This document shows, piece after piece, positions 11,694-21,930 of a DNA stretch of 37,741 bases. Position numbers and translations under genes: made by a program. Position 1 is the stretch's first letter. Every line of letters begins with the position of its first letter. The notes beneath the pieces were generated by a model. The model saw nothing but the letters and a program-made list of their open reading frames with translations, made no database searches and had not been told where the DNA came from. Origin of the DNA: an uncultured Candidatus Altimarinota bacterium (lineage in GTDB: Bacteria > Patescibacteriota > Gracilibacteria > BD1-5 > UBA6164); NCBI GenBank assembly GCA_938015455.1, contig CALLPL010000030.1, positions 1 through 37,741 on the forward strand, in the 5' to 3' direction.

Positions 11694-14120
11694 ATGTTGA
11701 ATCTCATCAACTTTATTGTTTTTTTATCTATTCTCTGAGCTCTAGTAATTTTTTTCTGGAGGAAAAGAGTAAATTATAAACGTACTTTGGGAACTGTATT
11801 TTTGCGTGTAACTCTTCCTAAAAAAGATTCTGACCTTGACAGTAAAAAGGAAACGACAAAAGATTTTAAAGAAATGGTTTCTCTCATGGAACAGCTCCTT
11901 GCCTCTCTCAAGTCAATCCATTCTCACAAGATTATGAAGCGTATTCTTGGTCAGGATACTATGAGTTTCGAATATATTGCGCATGAGCATGAAATATACT
12001 TTTATGTCACCTGTAGTAAACACTATAAAAAACTTATTGAAAAACAGATAAATGGTTTTTATACAGACGCAGTAATAGAAGAAACTAAAGAAATAAACAT
12101 CTTTGAAGGACGAAATGAATTTTCAACTACCTATTTAAATACAGTAAAATCTTTTGCATATCCAATAAAAACTTACCAAAAGCTTGAAAGTGATTCTATA
12201 AATAATATAACCTGAGCGTTCTCGAAGCTAGATGAGAATGAATCTGCTGCGATTCAAATCATGCTCAAACCAATTGCTGACACCTGGCAATGAAAATCCA
12301 CAAAGATATCGAGTAAGATGATGCATCAAAAAACTTCACATTTCTCACTCAATCCTTTTAAAATACTTGCATGAATCTTTCACATATTTTTTAGCAGTAG
12401 TGAAGAAAATCCTCAAACATCAGAAAATAATAACTCAAGTGCACTTACTCAAGAGCGCGCAAAAACTGTAGATGAAAAAGATGATAAGGTATGATATCAG
12501 GTTCTAGTACGAATCATAACTACAGGGAATAATAAACACGATACAGAGAGTGAGTTAAAAAATATTATATCCAGTTTTGCTCAGTTCAACTACCCTGAAC
12601 TCAATAAATTTTGACCGAGTCTTTACCATAGTGAAAAGGCTCTTATTAAAAACTATATATATAGGTACTTTAAACATCCTTTTTGGTTGAAGAAAATGAT
12701 CCTTAATACCGAAGAAATTGCCTCTATTTTTCACTTTCCACATATAAAGTATAATGAAACTCCTGAAATAAAATGGCAAAATTATAAGATAGTAAAGGCT
12801 CCTACAAATATTCCAAAAGAATGACTACTTCTGTGAGAAAACTATCACAGGTGAATCAAAAAAGAAATACGCATAAAAACTGATGACAGACTCAGACATT
12901 TTTATATTATCGGACAAACAGGTACCGGTAAAACATCTATCATGCAGGCTATGGCAAGACAAGACTTTACTAATGGAGATGGGCTCGCTGTTATGGATCC
13001 TCATGGAGATTTGGTAAAAGACCTTCTCCCTTTTATTCCCCGAGAGCGAGCTGATGATGTAATTGTATTTGACCCATCAGATATCGCAAGACCTATCTGA
13101 CTCAATCTCCTTGAAGCTGAACCAGATGAACGCGACATGGTGGCACAAGATGCAAACAATATCATGATAAAACTTTTTTGAAACGAGATATTTTGACCTC
13201 GACTTCAAGATTATTTTCTCAATGGTTGTCTCACTCTCATGGAGTATCCACAAGGATGAGCTATTACTGATATTATAAGACTCTTTACTGATGATGATTT
13301 TCAAAAGGATCATGTGAGGAATGTAAAAAACCCAATTGTAAAAGCATGGTGGGATAAAACCTACGCATCTATGGGACAAAGAGAGAAACAAGAAATTATC
13401 CCCTACTTTGCAGCAAAGTTCTCGGGATTTATTACCAACCAAACGATGCGAAATATCATAGGACAAACAAAGAGTTCCTTTAATATTGCTCAGTGTATGC
13501 AGGAGGGGAAAATCATGCTCCTCAACCTCTCTAAATGACTTGTATGAGACCTCAATTCTCAGCTCCTAGGTATGATCGTTGTAAGTAAAATACAAACAGC
13601 AGCTATGCAACGTCAGCGCATGGAAAAAGAAGAACGTCGTGATTTCTATCTTTATATCGATGAATTTCAAAACTATGTTACTCCGAGTATTGAGTCTATC
13701 CTCTCAGAAGCACGTAAGTATCGACTGGGACTCGTGCTTGCCCATCAATACCTTGGTCAGTTAGAAAAATCTGATGCACTTACCAAATCATCTCTGAATC
13801 TAAAAAATGCAATCTTTGGTAATGTAGGTTCTGTAATGAGTTATAAAGTTGGTCCCGAAGATGGAGAATTTATGGCAAAATATTTTCAACCAACCTTTTC
13901 TGAACAAGACCTTATTAATATGGATAAGTATAAATGAGTCATGAAACTCTCAGTCGATACTCAGCCATCAACTCCCTTTTCTATTATCCCCACAAACCCC
14001 TATCTCGTAGAGTGAGATCCAAAGATTGCAAAGGCTCTTGTAGAACTTTCGAGACTTAAATATGGTCGAGACAAAGCATTCGTTTCAAAAGAGATTGAAT
14101 ATCGAATTTGAGTAATGTAG
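11694..14120 (+). CDS. VirD4/TraG-like membrane-anchored ATPase (type IV coupling-protein type)
   Basis: 808 aa. An N-terminal transmembrane segment (about residues 4-22) is followed by RKR, so the bulk is cytoplasmic. The middle is poorly conserved. The motor domain has Walker A GQTGTGKT at 407-414, then AVMDPHGDLVKDLL, and Walker B FYLYIDE ending at 656-657, with LVLAHQYLGQL after it as in VirD4/TraG/HerA-type DNA-pumping ATPases. Coupling proteins deliver DNA or protein substrates to a type IV channel, or act in DNA translocation. No relaxase or VirB4 partner is in the window, so whether it works in conjugation, DNA uptake or secretion is open. Two unknown genes follow on the same strand. 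At least a dozen TGA codons are read as Gly. Other possibility: a general HerA/FtsK-type translocase. Confidence 0.75.
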
Positions 14121-14130
14121 ACATCTCTCC

Positions 14131-14153
14131 AGACTACTCTAGGAGTAGTTCTA
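14131..14153 (+). terminator. Possible hairpin terminator after the VirD4-like gene
   Basis: An imperfect inverted repeat (AGACTACTC with GAGTAGTTCT, 3-base loop) lies 11 bases past the stop. The run of T that would make it a firm terminator is missing. Confidence 0.35.
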
Positions 14154-14216
14154 GACAGGTTAAAATACATATTACTTTTGATTTTTACTGTCAATAATAA
14201 TTGTCTAACATCTATC

Positions 14217-14984
14217 ATGGACACCAATAACATATCTCTCGAAGAGGAAAATCAAAGACTCAGAAAACAACTCGAGGCAGCTCGAAAATGGATGAGTAGT
14301 GAAGTTATTGACGCGCGAAAAATCATAACCAGGGAGCAAACCCAATGAGATACCCATAGCTTATATCACTCAAATTTAGAGGATATTATTTCAGAGAGAA
14401 TTTATGCGTTTTTCCCGTCCGAAGTTCTTTCACACTTTCCAAGTGACGGAGTAGAAAATATACTTTCAAGCGAACTTATCTATTATCATATTATCCACGG
14501 AGGTCATGTAGATGGAACTGGAGTTATTATCTGATATCAAAAAGTTCTTGATAGCATGATCGAACTCTATATCACAAAAGGATACCGGAAGTATGTACTT
14601 AAACATCCAGTGTGAAGTCAAACCGTCAATAGTTCTCTTGAAAAGTGATTTCGATCAGTAGTAGAAAAGAAATACATCCTATCTCTAGGAAGACTTTACG
14701 ATATACTTGATAAAATTCATAACAAACTTCCCCTTTCTCCCTACTGTCAAAGCTTTTCAGACTATCTCAAGTCAAGGCCTTTCTTAGAAAAAGCTTTGCT
14801 TCAAGGTAGTTTCTTACTACAATTAGAATCACTCATGCACTTACATGCAACTGGAGAAAAACGTCATCATGGCTCACTCTCTCCAGAGGATACCAGTAAA
14901 GCTCGAGATATCTGTATTTGAAATTTTTCTGATACGAACTGTCTTCTTTATATCCTTGCTGCATCGCAAAGTACTGATTTATAA
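14217..14984 (+). CDS. Unknown 255-aa protein with N-terminal coiled coil
   Basis: I do not recognise a family. The first 30 residues form a short coiled coil (LEEENQRLRKQLEAARK). The rest is mostly helical with many aromatic and His residues, for example HIIHGGHVDG and a HLHATGEKRHHGS stretch near the end that could bind a metal or nucleic acid; this is only a suggestion. There is no signal peptide or membrane segment, so it is probably cytoplasmic. It sits between the VirD4-like ATPase and a membrane protein on the same strand, with gaps of 96 and 15 bases, and may serve that ATPase. Confidence 0.7.
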
Positions 14985-14999
14985 CTAACCCTCCTAATT

Positions 15000-15443
15000 A
15001 TGAGACTTCTCCTTTTTGTTCCAGCTTTTCTCTATCTTTTTCTCCTAGTTATCAACCTAGATATCTTCAAAGCAATGACAGAAATAAACTTTTTCTGGCT
15101 CGCAAGCTTTAACATTCCAGTTGTTATATTTATTTCTATATTTTTTATTCTCTACATCCTCCTACTTTGGATTGGGTTTAACTTCTCGAATGTTTTCACT
15201 AACATGAAAACAAAAAAGCTTGAAAAAGAAATATTTGACCTCAAGTCAAAACTCTTAAATAAACAAGGAGAACTTATAAAAAATATAGAAGATAAGTTTG
15301 ATAAAAAACTCTGAGAATTTAAAACAGAAGCAGACAAAAAACTCGAACTCACAAAAAAAGAAACTGAAAAAGTTGTATCAAATGTACAGTACGACTTTAA
15401 AGATATCCAAGATAAACTTACAAAGATCTCAAAGCAGAAATAG
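15000..15443 (+). CDS. Small two-TM membrane protein with C-terminal coiled coil
   Basis: 147 aa. Two hydrophobic segments lie at about residues 2-20 and 30-58, separated by a short loop. A long charged coiled coil rich in Lys and Glu (about 65-147, with KKLEKEIFDLKSK and LTKKETEKVV) is probably cytoplasmic. The layout recalls LapA-domain proteins, but similarity is structural only. It starts 15 bases after the previous stop and ends before a strong terminator, so it is likely co-transcribed with the 255-aa gene. Confidence 0.7.
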
Positions 15444-15461
15444 GCTTTACTTCACTTTTAT

Positions 15462-15502
15462 AAATCATACACTTAAGTTTAACTTATTTGTATGATTTTT
15501 TT
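15462..15502 (+). terminator. Intrinsic terminator running into the rsmI start codon
   Basis: A 10-bp stem (15462-15471 with 15489-15498, AAATCATACA/TGTATGATTT) ends in seven T (15496-15502). The next base is the A of the rsmI ATG at 15503. It ends the upstream unit, or acts as an attenuator for rsmI. Confidence 0.75.
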
Positions 15503-16165
15503 ATGCTCTACATCGTCCCTACCCCTATCTGAAACCTTGAAGATATGACTTACCGTGCCGTGAGGATTTTAGGGGAAGTAGATTTGATAGCCTGCGAAGA
15601 TACTCGAACTTCTGGAGTGCTTCTAAAACACTATGATATCAAAACTCCAACTATATCCTACCACTCTCACTCTGGACAAACAAAAACGGATAAGATAATA
15701 GCTATGCTGCAAGAGTGAAAAGACGTAGCCCTCATCTCTGATGCTGGGACTCCTGGTATATCTGATCCTGGCTATGCTCTTGTACAAGAAGTCCTCTTAC
15801 AAGATATTGAAATAACCGCTCTCCCAGGACCATCTGCAGTAATCACTGCCCTCTCAGCCTCTGGTCTCTCGTCTCATCACTTCCTCTACCTTGGGTTCCT
15901 TCCAGTGAAGAAATGACGTCAGACCATCCTGACCCGAATTTCTGAAAATAAAACAGAAACCATAGTCATATACGAGAGCGTTCACCGCATAGAACGAACA
16001 CTCTGAGATCTCGCAAAGTACTTCTGAGAGGATCACAAGATAGTTATCTGAAGAGAACTTAGCAAGAAATTCGAGCAGTATGTCAGAGGAACTATCTCTG
16101 AAACTCAGGAATACTTCAAAGAAAATCCAGGAAAAGTGAAGTGAGAATTTGTAATATTACTATAA
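15503..16165 (+). CDS. rsmI: 16S rRNA (cytidine-1402-2'-O)-methyltransferase RsmI
   Basis: 220 aa, a little shorter than the usual 270-290 because the C-terminal extension is missing. RsmI uses S-adenosylmethionine to methylate the ribose of C1402 in the decoding centre of 16S rRNA. Family motifs are in order: VPTPIGNLEDMTYRA at the N-terminus, EDTRTSGVLL, SYHSHS, ALISDAGTPGISDPG, ALPGPSAV, FLGFLP and YESVHRI. The Gly of PIGNLED is a TGA codon at 15530-15532, direct support for the altered code. The ATG directly follows a terminator T-run. The next gene begins 3 bases after the stop, so the two are probably translated from one message. Confidence 0.95.
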
Positions 16166-16168
16166 ACG

Positions 16169-16588
16169 ATGGAAATAGTTCTCTGAAATAACAATGACTA
16201 CACATCATGTAAAGAAATTGCAGATGCATTTTCCGAGTCTACTCCATCAGAAGAAGTATTTTCAGAACTCGTAAAAAATTCTCAAATCTTTGTAGCAAAG
16301 GAAGCTGGGAGGATACTCTGATTTGGCTCATATAAACTCCTTTGGAATGAAAGTTTATTTTTACAGTTTCTTAGAATACATAAAGATCATCACAGAAAAT
16401 GAATCGCCAGAAAACTCGTAGAACATATCGAAAAAGTTTGAAGAGAAAAATGATACTACGAAATTATGAGTACTCTTCTAGAAGATAATGAATCTTCAAG
16501 AAAACTTCATGAAGCACTATGATACAGACATTCAGGAGAGATTAACTTTGATTCAGGGAAAGAGCTTGTATTTCTTAAAGTATTATAA
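16169..16588 (+). CDS. GNAT-family N-acetyltransferase
   Basis: 139 aa, the standard size for one GNAT domain. The acetyl-CoA loop is seen as HRKGIARKLVEHIEK at about residues 74-88. Before it is a strand ending in FLRIHKDH, and after it the usual EALGYRHSGEI segment near the C-terminus. These enzymes move an acetyl group from acetyl-CoA to an amine; the substrate cannot be told. It starts 3 bases after rsmI and ends 2 bases before the next gene. Confidence 0.8.
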
Positions 16589-16590
16589 AA

Positions 16591-16857
16591 GTGAAAGATA
16601 ATCTCTTATACATACTCATATTCCTTTACGGAATTGGTTGAATCATTACCTTCATAGGTTTTATACCAACAATGAAAGACCTGTGGAATAAAAAACCTAG
16701 CGCAAACGTTACAACATATATCGTCTGGGCAAGTACAACATTTATAACTTCGCTTTATGGGTTTTTTATACTTCAAGATCTTGTATTTAATATAGTTATA
16801 AACCTACAATTGCTCGCATGCTTGATAGTCTTAGTATTAAGAATACGTCTAAACTAA
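16591..16857 (+). CDS. Small three-TM protein resembling PQ-loop/SemiSWEET transporters
   Basis: 88 aa from a GTG start chosen because it lies 2 bases after the GNAT stop and adds the first membrane helix; the first ATG (16672) would lose it. Three hydrophobic helices lie at about residues 4-26, 40-60 and 64-84. The IGFIPTMKDLWNKKPSANVT segment matches the PQ-loop layout with PT in place of PQ. SemiSWEETs are three-helix sugar transporters that work as dimers; a transport role here is a family-based guess. Confidence 0.6.
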
Positions 16858-16863
16858 AAAATT

Positions 16864-17145
16864 ATGGATATCTGAAATGCCCTAAGACGAGCCGGACGCG
16901 ATGATATCACAACTCGTTCTGTTATCGCAAACACAGTGAAAGAAATCACTCAAAAACAGCTCTGATACGATATCACTATTGAGTCCGTACATATCAAAGG
17001 AAAAAAAATCCTTGTAAAGACTTGAAATGCTGTTGTGAATTCCGAGCTTCAAATGCTCGAGTGAGATATAAAGAAAGCTTCTTTAAAGAAGCTTTCTACC
17101 ATGCACATCAAGATTGGAAAGGATATAGTTTTTAGATTTATTTAG
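16864..17145 (+). CDS. Small DciA/DUF721-like protein
   Basis: 93 aa. The pattern of one strand (KKILVKTGNAVVNSEL), a helix rich in Leu and Lys, and a closing strand (HIKIGKDIVFRFI) resembles the DUF721 domain of DciA-type proteins, which help load the replicative helicase. This is weak and could be wrong. The gene starts 6 bases after the previous stop and closes the rsmI run. Its last 8 bases overlap the end of the convergent gene at 17138. A perfect 26-bp palindrome lies inside it. Confidence 0.5.
17072..17097. repeat. Perfect 26-bp palindrome inside a coding region
   Basis: The 26 bases equal their own reverse complement and encode KKASLKKLS in the small DciA-like gene. Transcribed, they could form a 10-12 bp hairpin 50 bases before the stop. 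No T-run follows. Confidence 0.7.
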
Positions 17146-17392
17146 AAATCTTCGAAAATACTATTTCATACTCCTCACCATCTATCACTACTACATTTGT
17201 AGCCGAGAGAGTATTTCCTACTGAAGACTCTAAAATATTTCCCTTCATGAGATGCGTTCAACTTGCATTTGCAGATGGTACAATTGCTCAAACTAGGAGA
17301 ATAAGTAGCGTCACCATGAGTACAATACAGGTAGAGTTTTGAAGTGTCTCATCAAAAAATGTATAGTAACTTGTAACTGCCTTTTGAAACAT
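17138..17392 (-). CDS. Small single-pass membrane or exported protein
   Basis: 84 aa, not recognised. Residues of about 23-42 are a hydrophobic helix (CIVLMVTLLILLVGAIVP), followed by SANAS, which could be a signal peptidase site. The remaining 40 residues are a small strand-rich extracytoplasmic tail (VVVIDGEEYEIVFSK). The gene is convergent with the DciA-like gene and their ends overlap by 8 bases. Confidence 0.55.
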
Positions 17393-17497
17393 CTATTTTG
17401 AGTAAAAGTATAACTTACATCTAGTATGTCATACTTTTATTGTGAGGTCAAAAAAAGACACAAAATATTTCAGTTTTATAGAAGTCAGTAGGTCTTC

Positions 17498-18640
17498 TTA
17501 TAAAATGAATTCCAGATAGTTTTCTGAGTGAATTACCTTAAAAGTCAGATCTCAATACTCTTTCTTAAATCCAGACGGAATTGATACTTTTTTTTCTTTC
17601 CACTTATATTCGTATGCTGATACTTCTTCGCCTATCTCTTCAATATAATCTATTTCTTGTTGCGCATAACTTTTCCAAAAGTATTTATTATACTGACTTC
17701 TTTCGTAACTATTCTTCTTCATTCTTTCAATCATCAAAAAATTCTCCCATATATCTCATAAATCACTTCTATTCTCAAGAGTATTAAAATTATTTAAAAT
17801 AGCGTTACGTATTCAAAGGTCATAAAAATATATCTTATGTGCCTTACTTATTTCTTTTCTCTTATTTCTATAAAACGGAGGAAGGCGAAAAACAATATAA
17901 CTTTTTTCAAGGAGATCAATATAACGATCTACTGTCTTCATATCTATTCCCAAATCCTTTGCAATCCTATGAAGAGATAGTTCTTTTCCTATTTGAAGAG
18001 CAAGGAGTTTCAGTAGTTTTACAATAACTCAGCTATTACGAATTTGTTGAAACTCTAATATATCCCTATAGAGATTCGAACTTGCAAGTTCTCAAAGAAT
18101 TTCTTTTTTTTCGCTCAATCACTCTTCACTAAGAACAGCTGGGTAACTTCCATAAATAAGTAATTCCGTTTTTTTTCGATCAAGAATGAGTGTATTAAAG
18201 CTTTCTTGGATTTCCATAGCCGAAATCCCAAACATCATAAATACTCTCTTTCTTCCCGTAAGAGGTTCTTGGGTTAAATCAAGTAAATGAACGGACGATG
18301 ATCATGTTACAATTATTTGTTTTTTATCCTTATAGGTATCTATAAGAATCTTTAAGGTATTTGAAATATTTGGTATTTTTTGAGCTTCATCAATAAAAAT
18401 AATATCTGCTCCATGAATATTAGATTCTAACATATTCCAGTTCTCTCATGAGACTCTAGTTTGATCTTCTAATTTATCCCCAGTAAAACGAATAACTTTT
18501 TTTTCTCATTCCTTCTTTTCTAGTATCTTCTCAACCAAAGTAGTTTTTCCTACCTGTCTTGGTCAAAGTAACATAATGATTTTACCTCCAAAAAGACTCC
18601 CTTCTATCTGTGACTCTAGTTTACGAAGAAACATATTCAT
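17498..18640 (-). CDS. AAA-type ATPase with DUF4143 domain
   Basis: 380 aa, typical length. The N-terminal P-loop is GPRQVGKT at residues 26-33 with the first Gly encoded by TGA. Walker B is ADIIFIDEAQKIPN, and GSSSVHLL with TGRKRVFMM follow as in this family. The second half (about 220-380) has the DUF4143 features: a winged-helix-like ELSLHRIAKDLGIDMKTVDRYIDLLE and a nuclease-like C-terminal fold. Such proteins are common in archaea and CPR bacteria with no settled role; links to toxin-antitoxin or stress functions are suggestions from the literature. It is transcribed alone, with a palindrome before its start. Confidence 0.85.
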
Positions 18641-18650
18641 AAATTTTAGT

Positions 18651-18690
18651 ATTATGTTCCGAAATATTATATTAATTTTCGGAATATAAT
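18651..18690. promoter_or_regulatory. Inverted repeat upstream of the AAA/DUF4143 gene
   Basis: Two arms of about 15 bases (18651-18665 and 18676-18690, two mismatches) share the core TTCCGAAA/TTTCGGAA. The site lies between the end of the RND gene and the start of the ATPase gene. It could be an operator or a weak terminator of the efflux operon; no T-run follows. Confidence 0.5.
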
Positions 18691-18701
18691 CAAGTTTTTA
18701 G

Positions 18702-21700
18702 TTATTTCACTATCTTCTTTCTCAAATAGATTGAGTAGTATAGGGCTGGAATAATAAAGAGGGTCATGAATGATCCAGCGAAGAGACCGAATATGATGGT
18801 GAATCAGAGTCCTGCCCAAAAGGCATCTTGGAGGGCGAGAGGGAGTACTCAGAAGAGCGTAGTAAGGGTAGTTACGATGATGGGCTGAAGACGCGATTTC
18901 CCTGCTGCAACGAGTGACTCAACGTAGTCATCAAGCTCTAGTTTCTTCGTTCAAGCATTTCGTACCAGTCTATCAAGATTACGATTGATACGATCAACCA
19001 GGATAATAGCATCATTAACCACAACTCATGTAAGAGCTATAAATCAAATACCAAAAGTCATAGAATATGGATTTCCTGTTACAAAAAGTCCTATATTTAC
19101 TCACAACAGCGCGAGCACTACAGAGTAGAGAATAATAACTGGCTGTGAGTATGAGTTAAATTGAAATACGAGTATCGTAAATATGAGAAATAACGCTATG
19201 AAAAATGACTGAAGTGTTGCCTGAATCAGTTCGGCATTTTCTTCGTTTTCTCCACCTGCACTATAAGAAATTCCTTCTGGAAAGCTATAGGACTCAGCGA
19301 ACTCAATGAGCTTTGGTTGAACCTCTGTAGGAAGTACTCAGGGTTCAAGGTCAGAGTTTGCTCAAATTGTTATTTTTCCATCTTCTCGTCAAATAGAAGA
19401 TAGTCCTGGTTCAAAAGAGTAGCTTACATAGTCTCAAACACGAATCTTCCCTGCACTTGTATTTATCAGCAGGTCGCTAATATCTGTTGGATTAAGTGTA
19501 TCTTCAAACTCTGCTACTGAGAGTACAATATCGTTATCCTCATAACTAGACTGAATAGAACCTGCATTAATACCCGTTATATAAATACGGAGCTCTCAGA
19601 GTATATCGTCTGGAGTGAGTCCTGAAAAACTCAATTTTTCTCTATCAAAACGAAATACAAACTGACCAGGATTTTCGGCTGATGAGGTTGAGGCATTTTT
19701 TGTACCTGGAGTTGATTGAAGAAACTGTTTAAAGTCATCTGCTACCTGCTTGAGTGTATCAATGTCTTTTGAACTTGTCGCATTGAGCTTAATCCCAACA
19801 GGAGATCCTGCTGGAGGACCATTTTCTACGGTTGCTACCTCTACAAGTAAGCCATCTGATTCGAGGACTTTGAGACGAGTAAGTATTTCTGTTTCGAGAT
19901 CAAAAACTGTTTTTTGTCATGCATCTTGACGGACTTTTGCATCTGTGAGTTCGATATATACTGTAATCTCGTTTCCTGAAAGAGTAACATAATATACTTT
20001 CATCTCTTCATAGGATGAAACAACGTCTTCAATATCGTCTATATATCATTCTAAAGACTCTTTATTTGAACCTGTTTGTCCTTCTATACTCATCGTTATA
20101 ATCCCCTCATCCGAAGCAGGAAAGAGCGTAAATCCGATCTTTGGAGAAAGAAATACAAAAGAGAGAATCAAAAGAAGGAAAGGAATAAAGATAGACAGAA
20201 GTCTCGAACTGCGACTCTTTAAAAAACGTGACAGGAGCTTATAATAACCAAGTCCTAAAAATCCTAAGAATTTATCTCGAAGGTTTCCATAAGATTCTTT
20301 TAAACCTTCTTTTCATTCTCTCTGAGATTTAAGAAATTTTGCTTCTTCTTTTGAGAGACTCTCTTCAAACTTTTCATCAATATGATATATTTTTTTCTTT
20401 TTCGACATCCTATAAAATAGTGCTGTTGCAAGCGTCAGAGAGAGTATAAGTGCCGCAAGGAGGGTTATAAATACCGTAATTGGTATATATGCAAGAAATC
20501 GTCCGAGGATCCCAGGAAGGAATATCATAGGAAGAAACGCTACAAGCGTTGTTGCGGTACCACTAATAAGTGGTGAACTCAGATCCTGCACTGCAAGAAT
20601 AACAGCATTTTTTCGACTATATCCTATCCGCTGCCTCTCCGCTGCCCCCTCAATAATTACAATAATCGTGTCTATTGCTATTCACAATGTAAGAACCAAA
20701 GAGAAGTTAGTAAGAAAGTTGAGTGAAAAACCTAGAATATTGAGAACTATAAAAGTAATGAAAAAAGCGAGAGGTAAGAGAATACTCGCAATAATAGACT
20801 CTCTGAGTCCAACAAATATAAATATAGTAATAAATACTAAAACAAGAGTTTGAAGTGCTGTAGTACCAAGGTTTTTATAATCCTCGATAATAACTTCTCA
20901 TAAGTCTTGGGAATATTTTACCTCAAGATTCTCAAATCATGACTCTGTTTCTAGGAAATCTTCAAGAGATCATTTTGCAGACTTTGAAATAGAAAATACA
21001 TTATCTCAGGCCTTCTTATTAAAAGATAGAGTAACATAGTTGAATCCTTTAGCTTCATAAAATCAAAGACTTTTTATAACATCTTCATCATATTCCCTAC
21101 TAATACTCGCAACATCTTTGAGTCTTATACTTGATACTCAACTCCCTTTAACAATTGTGTTTTCAAGGTCAGCTATGACGTCAAACTCTCCATCAAAGCG
21201 AAAGTCATAATTGAGATCACCTATAGTAAAATTTCATAGAGGAGTATTTTTATTATAGGCTCTAAGTGTATTTGAGATTTGCGCTATAGAGAGATCAAGA
21301 AGTTCAAGTTTTTCTTTAGATATGAGTACCTGTATATCATATTCTGATCCTCATCCTCATCCTCAAAATGGATCAGCTCCAGATCATCAAATATCTATAG
21401 AAGCTATTCAACTCTTCCCCTCAAGTTTTGATTGTATTTGGCGAGCCTTTTGCGTGAGACTAAAATTATCTATAGTCGCTCAAGACGAATATATCAGAGC
21501 TTCAAAAAGCAGCTCATTTCTGGTAGATATTTCCTGAACTCTCGTATCATCAGCATCTGTTGGAAAGCTGAGTGTATCTATACGGTCTTTAATATCCGTC
21601 ATAACATTACGAGTCACCACACCATTTTCTAGTTCAACTGTTACAGAGCTTACTCAAACTGATGAGTTAGAACTAATACCTGATATACCTTCTATGTCTT

Positions 21701-21929
21701 CGATTTCTTTTTCAATCTTTTCTGTAATCAAACTATCTATATCTGTAGGATTTACTCAGGAATAAGGAGTAGTTATAGAAATAATACCAAATTTAATATC
21801 AGGGCTTGATTCCTTTGGTATCTGAAAAACCGCTAAAAGCCCTACTACGATAATCAAAAAGAGAAAGAGAAATGAAACCTTATAGTTCTCTATCCAAAAT
21901 GTAAAAAATCCTTTTTCGAGTTTTTGCAT
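18702..21929 (-). CDS. RND-family efflux transporter permease (AcrB/HAE1 type)
   Basis: 1075 aa, full length. The usual plan is visible: TM1 (YKVSFLFLFLIIVVGLLAVF), a porter domain, TM2-6, a charged linker between TM6 and TM7 (KKKKIYHIDEKFEE), TM7, a second porter domain, and TM8-12 ending in PALYYSIYLRKK. These pumps use the ion gradient to expel drugs, lipids or other hydrophobic compounds. In TM4 the proton-relay pair DD of AcrB is D420-T421 (GIAIDTIIVIIE), and TM10 has GVVVNDAIILVD where AcrB has a Lys. The ATG follows the adaptor stop by a single base, so the two are translationally coupled. No outer-membrane channel gene is nearby. Confidence 0.92.
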
Positions 21930-21930
21930 A

